Shown here: positions 43,922 to 51,216 of the stretch, in pieces | Layout: each line of letters begins with the position of its first letter | How positions within the stretch are numbered: the first letter of the stretch is position 1 | Assembly: GCA_965228215.1 (NCBI GenBank) | Contig: OZ245800.1 | Coordinates: 1,674,001-1,738,000, forward strand | DNA length: 64,000 nt | Reading direction: 5' to 3' | DNA from: Maricaulis sp965228215 | GTDB taxonomy: Bacteria; Pseudomonadota; Alphaproteobacteria; Caulobacterales; Maricaulaceae | Made by a program: the position numbers and the translations under genes | Notes under the pieces: model-generated | The model's input: only the letters and a program-made list of their open reading frames with translations | Told to the model about the DNA's origin: nothing | The model's database searches: none

Positions 43922-44386
43922 ATGCGCAAATTTCGGATCTCTGACCTGGAGGAACATGCCGGGTCGACTTATCCCGAACCCTTCGACGCCGAGTGCCGGG
44001 AGCGTTATTCGCGGCGATTGACCCCGGCTGCAGGGATCAGCCAGTTCGGTGCCAACCAGGTCCGGCTCGCCCCCGGTGCCTGGTCGTCCCAGCGCCATTG
44101 GCACTCGCATGAGGACGAGCTGGTCATCATGCTTCAGGGCGAGGCCGTGCTGGTCACGGATGAGGGCGAGACAATCCTGCGGGGCGGAGATGCGATTGGA
44201 TTTCCCGCCGGCGAGAAGAATGGCCACCACATCCAGAATCGCAGCGAGGCCGATTGTGTCTTTCTCGCCTTCGGCTCCCGGGATGATCGCGACGAAGGGG
44301 CCTATCCCGATATCGACCTGCATGTCCGTGCCGGCCGTTACAGCGGCGAGGCGGTTTTCACCAACAAGCGAGACGAGCCGTATTGA
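43922..44386 (+). CDS. Cupin domain protein
   Basis: A 154-residue protein with one cupin barrel. Motif 1 is WHSHEDELVIMLQGEAVL (about 60-77) and motif 2 includes DAIGFPAGEKNGHHIQNRS (about 92-110), giving likely metal-binding histidines and a glutamate. Relatives include dioxygenases, sugar isomerases and binding proteins; function cannot be narrowed. The start ATG 43922 follows GAGGA by 8 bases. It is divergent from dapE. Confidence 0.85.
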   Translation: MRKFRISDLEEHAGSTYPEPFDAECRERYSRRLTPAAGISQFGANQVRLAPGAWSSQRHWHSHEDELVIMLQGEAVLVTDEGETILRGGDAIGFPAGEKNGHHIQNRSEADCVFLAFGSRDDRDEGAYPDIDLHVRAGRYSGEAVFTNKRDEPY

Positions 44387-44458
44387 CGGGTCCACGGCCC
44401 GCTTGTGCGGGAGCGGCGACCGGAACTAGTCTCTTCCTGACAGATCGAGGAGGGGAAA

Positions 44459-44917
44459 ATGCGCTCACTGGGTATTGCGATGCTGGCGCTGGGCCTGTTG
44501 GTAACACCGGCCGCCGCGGCGCAGGTGTCGGTCGAGGGGATCGATAATCCGCAGACCTGGGCCCGCGACTGGCTCGACCGGTTCGAGGAAGAAGGCACGG
44601 CTGTCATGGCCGAGATGATGATGGCCTATGGCAGGGATGCTGTTGCCGCACGGAATGCCGTCTCCGGCCTCAGCCCCGTCATCGATGGCCACACGATGCT
44701 GGACGGCCATTTCATGTCGGACACGCGCTACGGTCCCGGCATGCGGCAGATCGTGTTGGCGACCTATTGGGACAGCGGCACACCGGTCTTCGTGCGTTTC
44801 CTCTTCATGCGCGTCGGCGAGGACTGGCACGCGATCCAATTCGACACCAATACCCAGCTCTCCCAGCTCAATGTTTATACCGGGCCGGGCGAAGCGGTAC
44901 GTGTGCCGCGGGGGTAG
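44459..44917 (+). CDS. Exported protein of unknown function
   Basis: The 152-residue protein has a signal peptide (cleavage near AAA-QV, about 22) and a soluble mature domain with few cysteines. The strong GAGGAGGGG site precedes ATG 44459. The mature part (SVEGIDNPQTWARDWLDRFEEEGTAVM and VRFLFMRVGEDWHAIQFDT) resembles NTF2/cystatin-like alpha+beta folds, but I do not recognise a family. It stands alone between the cupin gene and a repeat region. Confidence 0.65.
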   Translation: MRSLGIAMLALGLLVTPAAAAQVSVEGIDNPQTWARDWLDRFEEEGTAVMAEMMMAYGRDAVAARNAVSGLSPVIDGHTMLDGHFMSDTRYGPGMRQIVLATYWDSGTPVFVRFLFMRVGEDWHAIQFDTNTQLSQLNVYTGPGEAVRVPRG

Positions 44918-44987
44918 GGGTGCGATACGGCTGACTGCTAAAAGGGAATTATGGGTTTATTTGGCTGGGTGCCTTCATCCCACTACC

Positions 44988-45113
44988 ACTTTTCCCGGAA
45001 GAGGCCGGACCTGGTCCGGCTGATATCCGGGATCTACCGATCGCCCCAAGCCGTGCACCGATGGTGAGCCCCGGACTTCTCCCGGCACAAGGCCGGGCTC
45101 ATCCGGGAAAAGT
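44988..45113. repeat. Palindromic intergenic repeat element (MITE-like)
   Basis: The ends are perfect 12-bp inverted repeats: ACTTTTCCCGGA (44988-44999) and TCCGGGAAAAGT (45102-45113). The similarity continues inward over about 32 bases at each end with about 80% identity, including GGCCGG and CCGG blocks. The element fills the 244-base gap between the exported protein and a minus-strand gene. Length (126 bp) and structure suggest a small non-autonomous repeat or a strong structured RNA element. No other copy was seen in this window. Confidence 0.55.
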
Positions 45114-45161
45114 ACAGCTTTATGCTCCACCGACGCGAAGCGATCGAAGGGTAACCAGTCG

Positions 45162-45503
45162 CTAGTGCGAGCGCCCGTGGGTTTCGCGATAGCGTTCCAT
45201 GGAAACGCTGATCTTGAAGGTCTCGCGGTATTTCGGTGAGCCGACCGGGCGCGGGGGTTCCTGGGCCGTCAGGGCCAGGATGCGTTCCAGCGTGTCGTGA
45301 GCGGCACCGGACTGACCGGCACCGATATACGCGTGCAGCTCGACCAGCGCGTCGGAGAGCGGGTCACCGCCGCGGATGATGAAATACGGCTCGTCGGCGC
45401 CCATGCGTCCCAGAACGTCATGTTCGGACGGGTTGTTGGCCGAGCCGTAAGGTGCGCTCGGATCCGTTGCGGCCGGCTTTTCCTTGGTCATCTCATCGCT
45501 CAT
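45162..45503 (-). CDS. Small acidic protein of unknown function
   Basis: A 113-residue soluble protein. The N-terminus is rich in Glu, Lys, Pro and Ser and probably unfolded. A helical segment (about 45-85, LSDALVELHAYIGAGQSGAAHDTLERILALT) and a basic C-terminus (FKISVSMERYRETHGRSH) follow. It ends next to the repeat element and is divergent from the P1 peptidase gene. No family recognised. Confidence 0.6.
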   Translation of the reverse strand: MSDEMTKEKPAATDPSAPYGSANNPSEHDVLGRMGADEPYFIIRGGDPLSDALVELHAYIGAGQSGAAHDTLERILALTAQEPPRPVGSPKYRETFKISVSMERYRETHGRSH

Positions 45504-45645
45504 GGGGCGCCCCTCAATCTAGACTTCGACGCCATTCGATCAGATTCGAGGCGCGCGCGGTAGCGATGCATCAGCATCCCGGTCCGTGACGGGGTGTCGC
45601 GGCCTGATATACCTGTTGAGAATCAGATTGCGGGGAGGCGGCCTC

Positions 45646-46797
45646 ATGCGGATTGCAGCAATCGCGCTGGCTGTGGCGGGAATGATGACGAGCTCGATGG
45701 CAGAGGCGCAAGGTAGCGCGCAAGACCAGGTTCGCGCGCGGGATATCGGCATCGAACCGGGCATTCTCGAACCGGGCCCGCTCAACGCCATCACCGATGT
45801 CGAGGGCGTGCTGGTGGGCCAGGTCACGCTGACCGAGGCGCCCGGCATCCGCACCGGCGTGACGGCGATCCTGCCCCATGGCGGCAATCTCTACGCCGAC
45901 AAGGTGCCGGCCGCGGTCTCGGTGGCGAACGGCTATGGCAAGCTGATGGGCTCGACCCAGATCATGGAGCTGGGCGAGATCGAAACGCCGATCCTGCTGA
46001 CCAATACGATGGCGGTGCCGCGCGCCGCTGACGGCATTCTCGACTGGACCCTCGCCCAGCCGGGCTCGGAGGGCATCCGGTCGGTGAACATGGTCGTCGG
46101 TGAGACCAATGATGCCCGGCTCAATGATATCCGCGCCCGCGTGGTCACGCCGGCTCATGCGGTCGAGGCGATCGAGAGCGCGACCGGCGGACCGGTTGCC
46201 GAGGGCAATGTCGGTGCGGGCAATGGCACGGTGGCGTTCGGCTGGAAGGGCGGGATCGGCACGAGTTCGCGCGCCCTGCCGGAGGCGTTGGGCGGCTGGA
46301 CGGTCGGCGTGCTGGTGCAGTCAAATTATGGCGGCGTGCTTCAGATGGACGGGATGCGCGTCGGCGAGGCGCTGGAACAGTTCTACCTGTCCGACCATGT
46401 TGCTGATGACCGGGCGGATGGTTCGATCATGATCGTCATTGCCACCGACGCCCCACTCTCGGACCGCAATTTGGAACGCCTGGCCGACCGGGCTTTCGCC
46501 GGCCTGGCCCGCACCGGTGCCTCGATGACCAATGGCTCCGGCGATTACGCCATTGCCTTCTCGACACATGAGGATGTCCGCCGCACGCCCGAGCGCCGGT
46601 CCGGCGTGGCTGAGACGGTCGAGCTGGCCAATTCGGCGATGTCGCCGCTCTTCCAGGCCGTGATCGAAGCCACGGAAGAAGCGATCTACAATTCCCTGCT
46701 GATGGCCGAGGACATCGAATATCCACGCGCGGGCGGCGAGGGTGTCGTACGCGCCCTCCCGGTCGATGAGATCCGGCGCATGGTGTCGGAGCGCTGA
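45646..46797 (+). CDS. P1 (DmpA-type, S58) family aminopeptidase
   Basis: The 383-residue protein has a signal peptide (cleavage near AEA-QG, about 22) and a DmpA/L-aminopeptidase fold. AITDVEGVLVGQVTL near the N-terminus, GTVAFGWKGGIGTSSR (about 195-210), and the TNGSGDYAIAFST segment are family features. The GGIGTSSR region contains the probable autocleavage and nucleophile site (Gly/Thr-Ser) of this N-terminal nucleophile family. It probably works in the periplasm on D- or L-amino acid amides or peptides. GGGGAGG precedes ATG 45646. Confidence 0.9.
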   Translation: MRIAAIALAVAGMMTSSMAEAQGSAQDQVRARDIGIEPGILEPGPLNAITDVEGVLVGQVTLTEAPGIRTGVTAILPHGGNLYADKVPAAVSVANGYGKLMGSTQIMELGEIETPILLTNTMAVPRAADGILDWTLAQPGSEGIRSVNMVVGETNDARLNDIRARVVTPAHAVEAIESATGGPVAEGNVGAGNGTVAFGWKGGIGTSSRALPEALGGWTVGVLVQSNYGGVLQMDGMRVGEALEQFYLSDHVADDRADGSIMIVIATDAPLSDRNLERLADRAFAGLARTGASMTNGSGDYAIAFSTHEDVRRTPERRSGVAETVELANSAMSPLFQAVIEATEEAIYNSLLMAEDIEYPRAGGEGVVRALPVDEIRRMVSER

Positions 46798-46804
46798 TCC
46801 AGAG

Positions 46805-48019
46805 ATGACGCACAGCATTGCCATTATCGGCGGCGGGCCGGCGGGTCTGATCGCTGCGGAACAACTGGTCCATGACGGGTTTGACGTCACGGTCTATGAG
46901 CGCATGCCGACGCTGGGGCGCAAATTCCTCATGGCCGGGCGGGGTGGGCTCAATCTCACCCATTCCGAGCCGTTCGAGCGTTTCCTCACTCGCTATCGCG
47001 ATGCCGCGGACTGGCTGGCGCCGATGCTGGAGGATTGTTCGCCGGACGCGCTGCGGGAGTGGGCGGATGAACTGGACCAGGAAACCTTCGTGGGATCCAG
47101 CGGTCGCGTCTTCCCCAAGGTGATGAAAGCCTCGCCCCTGCTGCGGGCCTGGCGCGTGCGATTGGACGAGCTGGGCGTAAGGATCCGCCTGCGCCATCAC
47201 TGGACGGGTTGGGCGGAGAGCGGCGCGCTTTCCTTCGATACGCCGGAGGGGGTGGTCGAGGTCGAGGCGGACGGCGTGTTGCTGGCCCTCGGCGGGGCGA
47301 GCTGGCCGCGCCTGGGTTCGGATGCGGGCTGGGTCGATGAGCTCGGTCAGGCCGGTGTCGAGATCACGCCTTTCCGGGCCAGTAATTGCGGGGTCGAGAT
47401 CGCCTGGAGCGATATCCTGCGCGAGCGGTTTGCGGGCCAGCCGCTGAAGGCGGTGGCGCTGTCGGTGGGCGAGGAGAGCGTGCGCGGTGAGGCGATGATC
47501 GCGGAATATGGCCTGGAAGGCGGCGCGGTCTACGCGCTGTCGGCTCCAATCCGCGAGGCACTGGACAGGGACGGCAAGGCGGACTTGCGGGTTGATCTGC
47601 GGCCGACCGAGACGGCCGAACGGCTGGCGGATCGCCTGTCGAAGGCGCGCAAGGGCGAAAGCCTGTCCACGATGCTCAAGAAACGCCTGAAACTGGCACC
47701 CCAGGCCTCGGCGCTCCTGCGTGAGGCCGGGCCCGACCTGCCGCGCGATCCGATAGAGTTGGCACAGCGCATCAAGGCCGTTCCGTTGACGATCACCGCC
47801 CCGCGTGGGCTTGACCGGGCGATCTCGTCGAGTGGCGGCATCCGCCGCGACGCGGTGGATGAGAGCCTGATGCTGACAGCGAAGCCCGGCGTATTTGTCG
47901 CCGGAGAAATGCTCGACTGGGACGCGCCCACCGGCGGTTATCTGCTGCAGGCAAGTTTTGCGACGGGTGTCTGCGCGGCCGAAGGCCTGTCAGCCTGGCT
48001 CAGCGAAGCAGATCATTGA
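46805..48019 (+). CDS. NAD(P)/FAD-dependent flavoprotein (HI0933-like, TIGR03862 type)
   Basis: The 404-residue protein has an N-terminal FAD-binding GGGPAGLIAAEQL (9-21), GRKFLMAGRGGLNLTHSE (about 38-55), a typical HI0933 signature, and a C-terminal GVFVAGEMLDWDAPTGGYLLQASFATG. The family's role is unknown, with possible links to oxidation of tRNA or cell-envelope substrates. It begins 7 bases after the P1 peptidase gene, so the two are likely cotranscribed. Its 3' end overlaps the convergent dapD gene by 20 bases. Confidence 0.88.
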   Translation: MTHSIAIIGGGPAGLIAAEQLVHDGFDVTVYERMPTLGRKFLMAGRGGLNLTHSEPFERFLTRYRDAADWLAPMLEDCSPDALREWADELDQETFVGSSGRVFPKVMKASPLLRAWRVRLDELGVRIRLRHHWTGWAESGALSFDTPEGVVEVEADGVLLALGGASWPRLGSDAGWVDELGQAGVEITPFRASNCGVEIAWSDILRERFAGQPLKAVALSVGEESVRGEAMIAEYGLEGGAVYALSAPIREALDRDGKADLRVDLRPTETAERLADRLSKARKGESLSTMLKKRLKLAPQASALLREAGPDLPRDPIELAQRIKAVPLTITAPRGLDRAISSSGGIRRDAVDESLMLTAKPGVFVAGEMLDWDAPTGGYLLQASFATGVCAAEGLSAWLSEADH

Positions 48020-48824
48020 TCGCGGTCTTCGACCGCGTCTGCGCGTCGACCGTTTTCACGATCACGGCACAGGCCAGCGACGGACCGCCCTTGGGATCCG
48101 GCAGCGTGCCCGGCACGACGACGGAATAGGCCGGGATCTCGCCACGCGTGATCTCACCGGTCTCGCGGTTCACGATCTTGGTCGACTGGCCCAGGAACAC
48201 ACCCATCGAGATCACCGCGCCCTCGCGCACGATCACGCCCTCGGCGACTTCCGAGCGGGCACCAATGAAGACGTCATCCTCGATGATGACCGGACCGGCC
48301 TGCAGCGGTTCCAGTACGCCGCCGATACCGACGCCGCCGGAAATGTGCACACGCTTGCCGATCTGGGCGCAGGACCCGACCGTGGCCCAGGTGTCGACCA
48401 TCGTGCCCTCGTCCACATAGGCGCCGAGATTGACGTAGGACGGCATCAGGACGGCGCCCTTGGCGATGAAGGCGCCCTTGCGCACGGCACAGGGCGGTAC
48501 GGCACGGAAACCGGCCTTGGCAAACTCGGCCTCGCCCCAGCCCTCGAACTTGGAGGGCACCTTGTCCCACCATGAGGAATTGGCGACACCGCCATCGATC
48601 GTGCCCATGGCATTGAGGCGGAAGCCCAGCAGGACCGCCTGCTTGAGCCATTGATTGACGACCCAGTCCTCATTGCCGGAATGCTCGGCGACGCGGCCGG
48701 TACCATTGTCCAGCATCTCGATCGCGGCCTCGACGGCGTCGCGGACCTCGCCGGTCGTGTCGACGGAAACACCGTCGCGATTGTCCCAGGCGGTTTCGAT
48801 GGCGGATTGCAGGTCGGCGGTCAT
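48000..48824 (-). CDS. dapD: Tetrahydrodipicolinate N-succinyltransferase
   Basis: The 274-residue enzyme succinylates tetrahydrodipicolinate in lysine/DAP synthesis. The N-terminal helical domain is followed by left-handed beta-helix hexapeptide repeats, seen in VRKGAFIAKGAVLMPSYVNLGAYVDEGTMVDTWATVGSCAQIG and onward. GEI-PAYSVVVPGTLPDP is a family feature. It is coupled to the upstream HAD nucleotidase by ATGA overlap and overlaps the convergent flavoprotein gene by 20 bases at the 3' end. The product is passed to DapC and then DapE, whose gene is 4 kb away. Confidence 0.95.
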   Translation of the reverse strand: MTADLQSAIETAWDNRDGVSVDTTGEVRDAVEAAIEMLDNGTGRVAEHSGNEDWVVNQWLKQAVLLGFRLNAMGTIDGGVANSSWWDKVPSKFEGWGEAEFAKAGFRAVPPCAVRKGAFIAKGAVLMPSYVNLGAYVDEGTMVDTWATVGSCAQIGKRVHISGGVGIGGVLEPLQAGPVIIEDDVFIGARSEVAEGVIVREGAVISMGVFLGQSTKIVNRETGEITRGEIPAYSVVVPGTLPDPKGGPSLACAVIVKTVDAQTRSKTAINDLLR

Positions 48825-49531
48825 GATGTCTCGTCCGTGTGAGCGGCTGTGCGGATATCGCCGAGGAAGGTCTTCAGGCAGTCGACGGCGTAGTGGACAT
48901 GGTCGGGATGCACGCCCGGCGGGGCGCTCTCCTCGTCATGCCCGCCCTCCTTCGCACGAACCAGAACCGTGGTGAAGCCCATTTCCCACGCGGTTTTCAG
49001 ATTGCGGATGGAGTCCTCGAACATCACGCTTTCCGGCACGGGCAGGGCGAAACGCGAGGTGAAACGGTCGAAGCCTTCGCGGTGCGGCTTGGGAGTGAAC
49101 CCGGCCGCTTCCACGTCGAACACATCATCGAACAGCTCGGTGATGCCGAGGCGTTTCATGATGTTCTCGGCATGGCCCAGCGAACCATTCGTATAGACGA
49201 GGCGCTTGCCCGGCAGGGCGGCGATATGGCGGGCCAGTTCCGGATCGGGCTCGATCACCGTTGCGTCGATATCGTGCACGAAATCCATGAATTCGCGCAT
49301 GTTCACCTGGTGGTGTTTCATCAGCCCGTTCAGCGTGGTGCCGTAATCGCGCCAGTAGGATTTCTGGACGATGCGGGCCTCGTCGAGATCAACCTCGAGC
49401 AGGCGCGCGACATATTCCGTCATGCGCTGGTCGACCTGGCTCATCACCGCCGCGTCGGACGGGTAGAGCGTGTTGTCGAGATCGAAGACCCAGTGGCTCA
49501 CATGGGAGAGGTCGGGCCGGGTCATGCTCAC
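48821..49531 (-). CDS. HAD-family pyrimidine 5'-nucleotidase
   Basis: The 236-residue HAD hydrolase has motif I FDLDNTLYPS (about 16-25) with nucleophile and acid Asp, motif II YTNGS, and motif IV FEDSIRNL. The pattern matches the pyrimidine 5'-nucleotidase/SDT1 subfamily, which dephosphorylates UMP or CMP. The start could be GTG 49531, whose GTGA overlaps the upstream gene's stop, or ATG 49525; the former was taken. Downstream it is coupled to dapD. Confidence 0.87.
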   Translation of the reverse strand: MSMTRPDLSHVSHWVFDLDNTLYPSDAAVMSQVDQRMTEYVARLLEVDLDEARIVQKSYWRDYGTTLNGLMKHHQVNMREFMDFVHDIDATVIEPDPELARHIAALPGKRLVYTNGSLGHAENIMKRLGITELFDDVFDVEAAGFTPKPHREGFDRFTSRFALPVPESVMFEDSIRNLKTAWEMGFTTVLVRAKEGGHDEESAPPGVHPDHVHYAVDCLKTFLGDIRTAAHTDETS

Positions 49532-50556
49532 GGGCGGATGCCTTCGAAATCGCCGTCAGAAATGGTCACGCGCGAACCGCCTTCCTCGGGTTGCGGGATG
49601 CGGCGGAAACGGGCCACGCCATAGCCACGCACAGCGCAATCCGTGCGGTCCTCGGCGAGATAGCGGGACGGGGCGTGGCAGAAATTCTGGTCGCCGCCGG
49701 TGATGGCCGTGCGCGAGTCCGCATTGATGCGTTCAGCGTAGTAGAACACCTCGCTGCTCTCCAGCCGGCTGGCCAGGACGCGGGCGCACTCGCCATTGTG
49801 CAGGCGCCACCAGCCGCGCGATTGCCAGCGGCCCTCGAGCTGTTGGCCGATGGCCGCTGCGATGTCGGTCGAGCTGTCATTGCAGATCGTCAGCCCGGCG
49901 CTGGCATTGCGGGCCATGGCCTGGGATTCCAGGAAATCGATCAGTTCCGGATTGGCGGGACGATCTTCCACGCCGACCTCGCGCAGATAATTGCGAATGG
50001 CGCGGCGCGTGCCGCTGCCTTCCATGCCGTCGACGCGCGAACCGGTGCCACCGGCTGCGGCCAGCAGGCGCTGGATCGCGGCGATGTCGGCATAGCGCTG
50101 GGAGGTCAGGTATCGCCCACCCGATTGCGGCGCGAGACGGTAGTCATCCGGTTCCACGAGCACGGTGCGCTGCCGGTCATCACCCTCGCGGATCATGAAA
50201 TCGCGCGAGGCCAGGCCCAGGGCCGCGCAGCGCGTATTGGCGACCAGGTCGAAATCGGCCTCGTCCACACAGAGCGGTACGGAGCCACGCCATTCGCGCA
50301 CGCCGCCCTCATAGGCATCACTGGTCTTGGCGTAGATGAAGAGCGGCTGATCGCCCTCCATGTCGAGTTCTTCGGCGATCTCGGTACAGGCACCGGGGCG
50401 CAGACGGGTCCAGCCCTGAAGAGCGACGCCGCCCTCGACCGGCCAGCCGGCCGCGGCATGCACGATGAAACTGGTCTGGTTGCACAATTCGGCCGCCTTG
50501 GCGGAAGAGGTGCCGATGGCAAAAAACGCGAGAACTAGAAGGAGACGGGTCAGCAT
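49528..50556 (-). CDS. Exported protein with two DUF1036 domains and a peptidoglycan-binding-like linker
   Basis: The 342-residue protein has a signal peptide (about 1-21) and two DUF1036 domains. The first (about 24-135) includes LCNQTSFIVHAAAGW and PLCVDEADFDL. The second (about 210-325) includes ICNDSSTDIAAAIGQQ and RGWWRLHNGECARVL. Between them, residues about 150-195 (ADIAAIQRLLAAAGGTGSRVDG, then GSGTRRAIRNYL) look like a PG_binding_1 repeat. DUF1036 has no known function but occurs in exported proteins. It overlaps the nucleotidase gene by 4 bases and starts 12 bases after engB ends. Confidence 0.8.
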   Translation of the reverse strand: MLTRLLLVLAFFAIGTSSAKAAELCNQTSFIVHAAAGWPVEGGVALQGWTRLRPGACTEIAEELDMEGDQPLFIYAKTSDAYEGGVREWRGSVPLCVDEADFDLVANTRCAALGLASRDFMIREGDDRQRTVLVEPDDYRLAPQSGGRYLTSQRYADIAAIQRLLAAAGGTGSRVDGMEGSGTRRAIRNYLREVGVEDRPANPELIDFLESQAMARNASAGLTICNDSSTDIAAAIGQQLEGRWQSRGWWRLHNGECARVLASRLESSEVFYYAERINADSRTAITGGDQNFCHAPSRYLAEDRTDCAVRGYGVARFRRIPQPEEGGSRVTISDGDFEGIRP

Positions 50557-50568
50557 GCGGTATTTGTC

Positions 50569-51216
50569 TCAGGAGGCGGGCCCGGGAGCAAGGGCCGCGA
50601 TCTCGGCACGCAGCCCGTCCAGGCCGTCACGCTTGGAACTTGATGTTGCCGCGACACGCGGGAAGGCGGCCGGGCGTTTGCGGATCTTCTCACCGGTTTC
50701 CTCGATCATGCGGGCCACGGCGGGCGGTTTGATCTTGTCGGTCTTGGTGAGCACGATCTGGTAGCTGACAGCGCTTTCGTCAAACACGTCCATGATCGCC
50801 TCATCGACTTTCTTCAGCCCGTGACGGCTGTCGATGAGCAGGTAGACGCGTTTGAGATTGACCCGGCCGCGCAGGAAATCGCGGGTCAGGCGGGTCCATT
50901 TCTCGACCACATCCTTGGGGGCCTTGGCAAAACCATAGCCGGGCAGGTCGACGATACGCATCTCGCTGGCCTGCAGGTCGAAGAAATTGAGCTCGCGCGT
51001 GCGGCCCGGCTCGCCGGAGGCGCGGGCGAGACCCTTCTGGTTGGTCAGGGCGTTGATCAGCGAGGACTTGCCGACATTGGACCGGCCCGCAAAGGCGATC
51101 TCGACCCGGTCCGGCGGCGGCAATTGATCCAGCCGCACGGCACCCATGATGAAGTCGCAGGGACGCGCAAAGAGGCGTCGCCCGGCTTCCAGGTCGAGAT
51201 CAGCGGGAATGCTCAG
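50569..51216 (-). CDS. engB: Ribosome biogenesis GTPase YihA/EngB, probable CTG start
   Basis: The 215-residue GTPase assists assembly of the 50S subunit. G1 is GRSNVGKSS, G2 region GRTRELNFF, G3 VDLPGYGFAK, and G4 TKTDK. An internal ATG (51147) would give 192 residues but would remove the conserved family opening SIPADLDLEAGRRLFARPCDFI. Extending in frame to CTG 51214-51216 restores it, and this CTG overlaps the yidC stop as CTGA, matching the ATGA overlaps common in this genome. GGGAG lies 7 bases before the CTG. No ATG, GTG or TTG suits this position. It follows yidC in the rpmH operon. Confidence 0.82.
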   Translation of the reverse strand: MSIPADLDLEAGRRLFARPCDFIMGAVRLDQLPPPDRVEIAFAGRSNVGKSSLINALTNQKGLARASGEPGRTRELNFFDLQASEMRIVDLPGYGFAKAPKDVVEKWTRLTRDFLRGRVNLKRVYLLIDSRHGLKKVDEAIMDVFDESAVSYQIVLTKTDKIKPPAVARMIEETGEKIRKRPAAFPRVAATSSSKRDGLDGLRAEIAALAPGPAS

